Source of the DNA: Stomoxys calcitrans
Taxonomy: Eukaryota; Arthropoda; Insecta; Diptera; Muscidae
Assembly (NCBI RefSeq): GCF_963082655.1
Contig: NC_081555.1
Coordinates: forward strand, 146,507,517-146,571,516
Length of the DNA: 64,000 nt
Reading direction: 5' to 3'
Shown: piece by piece, positions 35,101 to 44,100 of the stretch
How the letters are laid out: each line of letters starts with the position of its first letter
How positions within the stretch are numbered: the first letter of the stretch is position 1
Program-made: the position numbers and the translations under genes
The notes under the pieces: generated by a model
The model's input: the letters and a program-made list of their open reading frames with translations, nothing else
What the model was told of the DNA's origin: nothing
Databases searched by the model: none

Positions 35101-38100
35101 AAATCTAGCGTTTTTGAAAATTTTGGAAAGGGGGAGTGTCCAAGACTACGAACTACAATCCGAAATATTGTAATCTGTGGATATACATTGTGTATAAATT
35201 AATCCTTCGAGACAAGGCCCGAAGAGCAATGATTACATATTGGGAAAGGTTAACGCTTCCAGAATATATTTCCTATTCTAAACATGGAGAGGTGTGTCGC
35301 TTTGCTGCCGTTGGCTACAACAGAAACCTTTCTTATCGTGCCTGCCAGGGCAGATCGGTCGGTAACATGCTATAAGCTAAAGGTTGATGTAACGTTTTCT
35401 GCAAAAGCAGTGAAGATCTACATCTGCTAAGCAGTTCCAATTAAGCTTCTCATTTCTTTAAAGGCTTGTCTGAGTTGCCAGATGTGAACATTCGCGGAAT
35501 GTCATCGTAATAACAAACTGTTGTAGTATGTTGTATTTAACCGATAGTATCCCTCTCAAATAGAATCCCTTTGAAAACTTATTTGTCATCTTTTCGAACT
35601 CATAATATATTGGGTTGCCCAAAGAGTAATTGCGGATTTTTTAAAAGAAAGTAAATGAATTTTTAGTAAAACTTAGAATGAACTTTAATCAAATATACTT
35701 TTTTTACACTTTTTTTCTAAAGAAAGCTAAAAGTAACAGCTGATAACTGTCAAAAGAAAGAATGCAATTACAGAGTCACAAGCTGTGAAAAAATTTGTCA
35801 ACGCCGACTATATGAAAAATCTGCAAATAATTTTTGGACAATTTTATGCACAAATACATCTATAATGGAAAACCATCCCATTGTGCCAGTTATCATGTTC
35901 TATATTTAAAAACATCAATTCACATTCAATAAACTTTAAAGTTTATTAATTTTACGATGATGCCACTTAACCATTACTATGAAGAGATAATGCTGATGTT
36001 GGAAATGGTATTTTCCTCCAAATGAAAACATTTTCATTTATAGCCTCTTTTCTCCTTCCTATTGTTAATAGTTCTCTTACTGTTCAACACCATCCTTGTA
36101 CCCGCTTTAAGAACATCCTTGACTAGTCGGCGTCTGGGCAATGTTTCAATTATTATGCAATTCACTGTGTAACTACAACTGCCATCTAATTTGTCACTCA
36201 CTCAATTCGTTATGAAGCACTATTAAGAATAAAATAGAGAACTATCTCTTAATCTTACACATGGCCTGGTATCACAAACGCAAGTCATGGCCTAATTGGT
36301 GTTTGTTTCAATACTTGAGGGATTGAGGTATTAGTAGGTAATAATAATGACTCAATACTTTTAGGAAGTACATCCGTTTGACTCCACATTATTCATTTTA
36401 TGCAATGACATTGAAAGAATTTTCCCATTTGTATTACCTTCGGAGTATACAAAATTTCAGACAAATCGGATTATAATTGCGACCTCTAGACGCTCAAGAA
36501 GTCAAGATCCCAGATCGGTTTATATGACAGCTATATCAGGTTGTACACTAATTTGAACCATATTTGGCACAGTTGTTGAAAGTCATGACAAAACACGTAC
36601 ACATACAAAATTTCAGCCAAATCGGATGAGAATTGCGCCCTCTAGCGGCTCAAAAAATAAAATAGGAATATCGGTTTATATGGGAGATGTATCAGGCTAA
36701 AGACCGATTCAGACCATATCTGATACGTATGTTGAAGGTTATGAGAGAAGCCGTTGTAAAAATTTTCAGCCAAATCGGATAATAATTACGCCCTCTAGAG
36801 GCAGCAAAAGTCAAGATACCAGATTATGAACCGATTTCAACCATACTTAGCACATTTATTTGAAGTCATAACAAAACACAACATGTAAAATTACAGCCAA
36901 ATCGGATAATAATTACGCCCTCTAGAGGCTGAAAAAGTCAAGATCCCAGATCGGTTTATATGGCAACTATACCAGATTATGAACCGATTTAAATCGTACT
37001 TAACACAGTTGTTATAAGTGATACCAAAACACTACGTGCAAAATTTCAGTCAAATCGGACGAGAATTGCGACCTCTAGAGGCTCAAGAAGTCAAGACCCA
37101 AGATCGGTTTATATGGCAGCTATATCAAAACATGAACCGATTTGGCCAATTTACAATACCAACCGACCTACACTAATAAAAAGTATTTGTGCAAAATTTC
37201 AAGCGGTTAGCTGTACTCCTTCGAAAATTAGCGTGCTTTCGACAGACAGGCGGACGGACGGACAGACGGACGGACATGGCTAGATCGACTTAAAATGTCA
37301 TGACGATTAAGAATATATATTCTTTATTATGGGGTCTTAGACGCATATTTCGAGATTTTACAAACAGAATGACGAAATTAGTATACCCCCATCCTATGGT
37401 GGAGGGTATAAAAACTATATCTTTAGCTTACACATGACCTGGTATCACAAACGGAAGTTATGGCCTAATTGGTGTACTTTTAGCAAGTACATCCGTTTAA
37501 CACCACAAAAATTAATGTCATTATATGTAATGACATTGGAAGAATTTTCCCATTTGTATTACCATCAGAGTTAAGCAATAAAAACCGCCTACATACAATA
37601 TATTGGGTTGCCCAAAAGGTAATTGCGGATTTTTCATATAGTCGGCGTTGACAAATTTTTTCACAGCTTGTGACTCTGTAATTGGATTCATTTAATTAAA
37701 GTTCATTCTAAGTTTTATTAAAAATGCATTTACTTTCTTTAAAAAAATCCGCGATTACTTTTTGGGCAACCATATATATCTCCCCACTATGGATCAGACA
37801 GAAATTTGGTGCATGTGTTAAAATACGAAATATACAATATTGGCTTTATAGTGATTTGTTTTTATATGTTGCAAAAATATTTTATACATAATTTTCTTGT
37901 TTTTCTCACTTGTTTTGCTTTCAGGCCGTCCAGGAGGCAGCCGAAGGTGGCCTACTCATTGAGGCTGAACAAGACTTTCCAGAACCCTATGAACGCTGGA
38001 GCATACTGCAGGCGGTATTCTTCTCATCGACGGTCCTCACAACCATAGGCTATGGCAACATAGTGCCCGTAACAATCGGGGGCAGAGCATTTTGTATATG

Positions 38101-41100
38101 CTTCGCATTAATAGGCATTCCTTTTACGCTGACCGTCATAGCGGATTGGGGACGTTTATTTGCGACAGCAGTCTCAGTGCTGGGCAGGCATATGCCAAGT
38201 GAGTAATACCCCATAATCCTAAAACCCTAAAAACCATGCGATGACCTTTCCTTTTGCAGAAACACCAAAAGTTACCAATTTCATTGGTCGCACATGGTTT
38301 TATGCTCTGTCAGCGGTGCTGTTCCTCTGTGTCTATTTGGCCATAGGTGCAGGTCTATTGCTGCTATGGGAGGATGATTGGACCTTTTTTGATGGTTTCT
38401 ATTTTTGCTTCATCACCATGACCACCATTGGCTTTGGCGATTTGGTGCCAAGTAAGATGAAAAACATTTCCGCTCACTTGATTTTCAGAATCCTTTGACA
38501 ATGAGTTCCTTTTGCCCAATTCTTTTATTTCCTTTCAAACACAGAGAAACCCAACTATATGCTGCTATGCACACTCTATATCCTTATAGGATTGGCTCTA
38601 ACCTCCACCATCATTGAGTTGGTAAGACGTCAGTATGCCACAAGTTGGGCCAAATTGCAAGTGAGTATTATATTTCCGTTTTCTTATCGCCGGCTGCCGG
38701 CATTGTTTTTCCTCAAGTGGAAAACAACCACACAATTCTAATGGATTTTAATAAACTTTTTCGCCTTTTAACCCTATGTACCAATTTCTTATTTCCCTTC
38801 GTTCTTTTTCATTTTGCTCAAAAAAACACATAAAACACACAGGAACTTTCCGGTCCCATGGCTGAGACACTGAGACGTTTAGGCGAGACTGCTGGCACTG
38901 GCCTGGATTACACGGCATTACAAAAAGTATTGACGGTATGTATGAATGGCATAAATGTATTTTATTGCATACTGGCATAAGGATGTTTAAATGTAAGTTC
39001 TTTTTTTTTTGTTCTTGTTTTGAGTCAGCATGGGGGAAACCTAAGTAGGCCACCTTTGTGGTCCACATTTGTAATGGACCAACTTGTCGGCCATGAACCG
39101 CAAAAACTTTGAGAAAATAAATTTAAACACTAGCTGAGTAAAATATAAACAGACCTTGCTAACTTCGTCGAATCCTGGGAATCCATCACCATGGATTCTA
39201 ATTAAAATTTACACAAAATAAATGTTTTGGGTTGCCCAAAAAGTAATTGCGGATTTTTTAAAAGAAAGTAAATGCATTTTTAATAAAACTTAGAATGAAC
39301 TTTAATCAAATATACTTTTTTTTACACTTTTTTTCTAAAGCAAGCTAAAAGTAACAGCTGATAACTGACAGAAGAAAGAATGCAATTACAGAGTCACAAG
39401 CTGTGAAAAAATTTGTCAACGCCGACTATATGAAAAATCCGCAATTACTTTTTGGGCAACCAATAGTTGAAGGGCATAATTTTACCCTACGAACCAAATT
39501 TGTGCAAAAAAATAAAGTTTCTAGGAACCGAACAAGTAAAGTCGAGATATCGGTTTATCTGGGGGTATATCAGGTTATAGGACGATTTGGACCGTACTTG
39601 GCACATTTGTTGGAAGTTGGAACAGAACGTTAAGTGCAAAATTTTAGCCAAATGGGAAGATCGGTTGTTGAAAGTCCTATCAGAAAACTACTGCACTACT
39701 TCAGCCAGATCGGATAAAAAATTCGACTTGTAAGGGCTTAAGAAGTCAAATCGGTGGAACCGTTTATATGACAGTCATATCCCATTTGCAATCCTTAACG
39801 ACCTACATCAATATGAAGCACCGGGGCAAAATTTCAAGCGGCTAGCTTACACGTTTGACCGGTATCGTAATTCCTACAGACGGACGGACGGACATGTCTA
39901 GATCGACTCCGAATGTCTAAATGATCAAGAATATATATACTTATGGTGTTGCAGGTAAGTATGTAGGAAACAAACGGAATGCCCGAATTAGTTACTCTCC
40001 ACCATACACACATAGAAATATAGCAAACATTGTCCCCTGCAGTAGTTCTGGTATTACAGCAGTAGTTGTGCTATTTCACAACAGCAAGCTGGCTGCTGAA
40101 AAATCTGTTGTTAGCTGAAAATGACTGCTGCTTAATTATGAAGGGGATGTTAGATGAAAACAAGTAAAAGCGTACTAAGTTCGGCCGGGCCGAATCTTAT
40201 ATACCCTCCACCATGGATCCCATTTGTCAAGTTCTTTTCCCGGCATCTCTTCTTTGGCAAAAAAGGAAATAAGAAAAGATTTGCTCTGCTATTACAGCGA
40301 TATCAAGATATAGTCCGGTTTGGACCACAACTAAATTATATGTTGGAGACCTATGTAAAATGTCAGCCAATTCGAATAAGAATTGCACTCTTTGGCGGCT
40401 CAAGAAGTAAAATAGAGAGATCGATTTATATAGGAGCTGTATCGGGCTATAGACCGATTCAGACCATAATAAACACGTATGTTGATGGTCATGAGAGGAT
40501 CCGTCGTACAAAATTTCAGGCAAATCGGATAATAATTGCGACCTCTAGAGGCTCAAAAAGTCAAGTTCCCAGATCGGTTTATATGGCAGCTATATCAGGT
40601 TATGAACCGATTTGAAGCATATTTGGCACAGTTGTTGAATATCATAATAAAATAATTCGTGCAAAAATTCATTCAAATCGGATAAAAATTGCGCACTCTA
40701 GAGGCTCAAGAAGTCAAGACCCAAGATTGGTTTATATGACAGCTACATCAGGTCATGAACCGATTTGAACCATACTTGGCACAGTTGTTGGATATCATAG
40801 CAAAATACGTCGTGCAAAATTTCATTCTAATCGGATAAGAATTGCGCACTCTAGAGGCTCAAGAAGTCAAGACCCAAGATCGGTTTATATGGCAGCTATA
40901 TCAGGTTATGAACCGATTTGAACCATACTTGGCACAGTTGTTGGATATCATAACAAAACACGTCGTGCAAAATCCATTCCAATCGGATAAAAATTGCGCA
41001 CTCTAGAGACTCAAGAAATCAAGACCCAAGATCGGTTTATATGGCAGCTATATCAAAACATGGATCGATATGGCCCATTTACAATACCAACCGACCTACA

Positions 41101-44100
41101 CTAATAAGAAGTATTTCTGCAAAATTTCAAGCGGCTAGTTTTACTCCTTCGGAAGTTAGTGTGCTTTCGACAGACAGACGGACGGTCTGACGGACAGACG
41201 AACGGTCTGACGGACAGACGAACGGATATGGCTAGATCGACATAAAATATCGCGACGATCAAGAATATATATACTTTATGGGGTCTCAGACGAATATTTC
41301 GAGTAGTTACAAACAGAATGACGAAATTAGTATACCCCCCATCTTATGGTGGGGGGTATAAATATCAAAAAAAAATCCTAAAGTAATGAAAACAATTGGG
41401 GCCTATATTTGAAACTGCGGCCCCAAGGTCGCGCTTAGGTTGAGGGAGCTCGGCATGCTGAAGGAGGATGGTTGCGGCCACAGTTCGATTCTGGGTATTA
41501 TGGATACGGAGGGTGAACTGAGGAGTATCTCCGACTACCTGGCACCAGTGCCGACTGGAGTGAGGGCATTCGCGATTCGATTTCCTGAGAGGGCCGAATG
41601 GAGGACGAATGGTGTATTTGAGGAGGATGAAACCTCGATCTACACAGATGGCTCCAAGATGAAGTCAGGGACAGGATTTGGGGGTCTACTCTGATGCACT
41701 CAATATCAGTATGTCTTTGAGACTGCCGGACGAGTGTACGGGTTTTCAGTCAGAAGTCTGTGCCATTGCAGTGACCGCAAGATTAATTCTGGTAAGGGGC
41801 TTAACGCCCTCGAAGCTCAGAAATTATGTGGACAGTATGGCGGCGCTCAAGGCCTTGGGGTCGAGTATGGTGAGGTCAAGATACGTGGCGGATTGTTTGG
41901 AATCCCTGGATAGGCTCCGGGCCTACGATATGACGCTGACATGAGTTCCTGGGCATGAGGGGATTTCAGGAAATGAGAGCACGGGCGAGTGTGCCAGGAG
42001 GGGTTTGTCTGCGCCGGGCGGACCAGTCATCGGTCTTGCCTACGTGTCATTTGTCGAGCTACTGAACACAGTAGATGGGATAACCAGGGCGGCGTCGGTG
42101 GCGAAGTGGGACTCGGTGAATGGTTGCCGGACTGCAAAGGCGCTATGGCCGGCCATCGACCAGAGGAGGACGAGGGACTTCGACAGACGGACATGGCTAG
42201 ATCGACTCAGAACGTCGAGACAAGCATGTTTATATATTCTTTATGGGGTCTTAGACGAATATTTCGAGGTGTTACCAACCGAATGACTCGATTAGTATAC
42301 CCCCATCTAATGGTAGTGGGTATAAAAATAGCATAATATTTTTTTAGCAAATTTTTTTACTTAAAATAGAAGATTTTGTTTGCTGATTTAGCTGACCGAA
42401 ATGTTTGCTAATATATTTTCAGCAGCGAAAAACTGATGTTTTAGCAAGCATTTCTGCTGTGTTCAGTATAAAAATCAATTTGTGTTTGTTTGTAGGTTTG
42501 TTTGTTTGTATGTATGTTTGTGTGTTCCTTATAGACTCAGAAACGGCTGAACCAATTTTCTTGAAATTTTCACAGATGGTGTATAATGACCCCGTGGTAA
42601 AAATAGGGTACTAAATTTTTTGATATCTGAAGGGGGGGCGGACCCTCCCCCTTACCCTAATTTTCAGAAACGCCAGATCTCGGATATGGGAGGTGCAATT
42701 TAAGCGAAATTGTGTGTGCTCTCATATAGTACCCTAAAAATAAAAATTTGGTATCCAAATTTCGGATGGGGTACCTAAGGGGGCTGCCCCACCCTAAAAC
42801 CTACCAAACATATATTTAGACCCATCACGACAATATGGGATTCAAATGAAAGGTATTTTGGATAAGAAAATGTATATAATATCCAATTGTCGAACCAAGT
42901 GCTAGGGGGACCACCCCAAGCCCCAAAACACCCTTAAATCGGACACATTTACCGACCATGGCAATATGGGACTCAAATGAAAGGTATTTACGAGTAGAAT
43001 ACGAATCTGATATCCAAATGTGGGACCACGTTTCTGGGGGTCCACCCTTCCCCAAAACACCCGCCAAACAGGACTTATTTTCTGACCATGGGAATATGGG
43101 GCTTAAATAAAAGGTATTTTAATGTAGAAAACGAATCTGATATCCAAATATGGGACCAAGAGTTTAGGGGGCCGCCCCTCACCAAAAACATCCCCCAAAG
43201 GGGACAAATTTACGACCATAGCAATATGGGGCTCAAATGAAAGGTCTTTGGGAGTAAAGCACGAATCTGATATCAATATTCGGGAAAAGTGTCTATGGGG
43301 CCACGCCACCCCCACAACACCACCCAAATAGAAAGTATTTTCTGACTATTGCAATATGAGGCTCAAATAAGAGGGTTTTTAAAATGGTACACGAATCCGA
43401 TATATATTTTCAAGGCCAACTCACTGAGTGGCCGCCCATCCCCCAAAACACCCCCCAAGCCGGAAATATGGGGCTCAAATTAAAGGTATTAGGAACATAC
43501 TGTCTAGCGGACGTCTCACCACCATAAAAACCTCCAAATAGGACGTATTTGCTCACAAAGACAATTTGGGTCTTAAAGAGAGTGGAGCTAAATATTTATA
43601 GTGTTTTGGGCCAATACCCCAAACCGGACATATTTGCTGACTTTTGCAATAGGAATTTAAATGAGAGTAAAAAACGAATTTTATACCCATTTTTGAGGGC
43701 AATGGCAATATGGAGTAAAAATAAATCATATATAGATATAAAGGATGATTTTTTTGAGGTTAGGATTTTCATGCATTAGTATTTGACAGATCACGTGGGA
43801 TTTCAGACATGGTGTCAAAGAGAAAGATGCTCAGTATGCTTTGACATTTCATCATGAATAGACTTACTAACGAGCAACGCTTGCAAATCATTGAATTTTA
43901 TTACCAAAATCAGTGTTCGGTTCGAAATGTGTTCATTCACCGTAACGTTGCGTCCAACAGCATCTTTGAAAAAATACGGTCCAATGATTCCACCAGCGTA
44001 CAAACCACACCAAACAGTGCATTTTTCGGGATGCATGGGCAGTTCTTGAACGGCTTTTGGTTGCTCTTCACTCCAAATGCGGCAATTTTGCTTATTTACG

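Noticed and set aside
38748..39068. 106-codon minus-strand frame across a channel exon
   Set aside because: Overlaps an exon and introns of the K2P gene on the other strand and has no motif.
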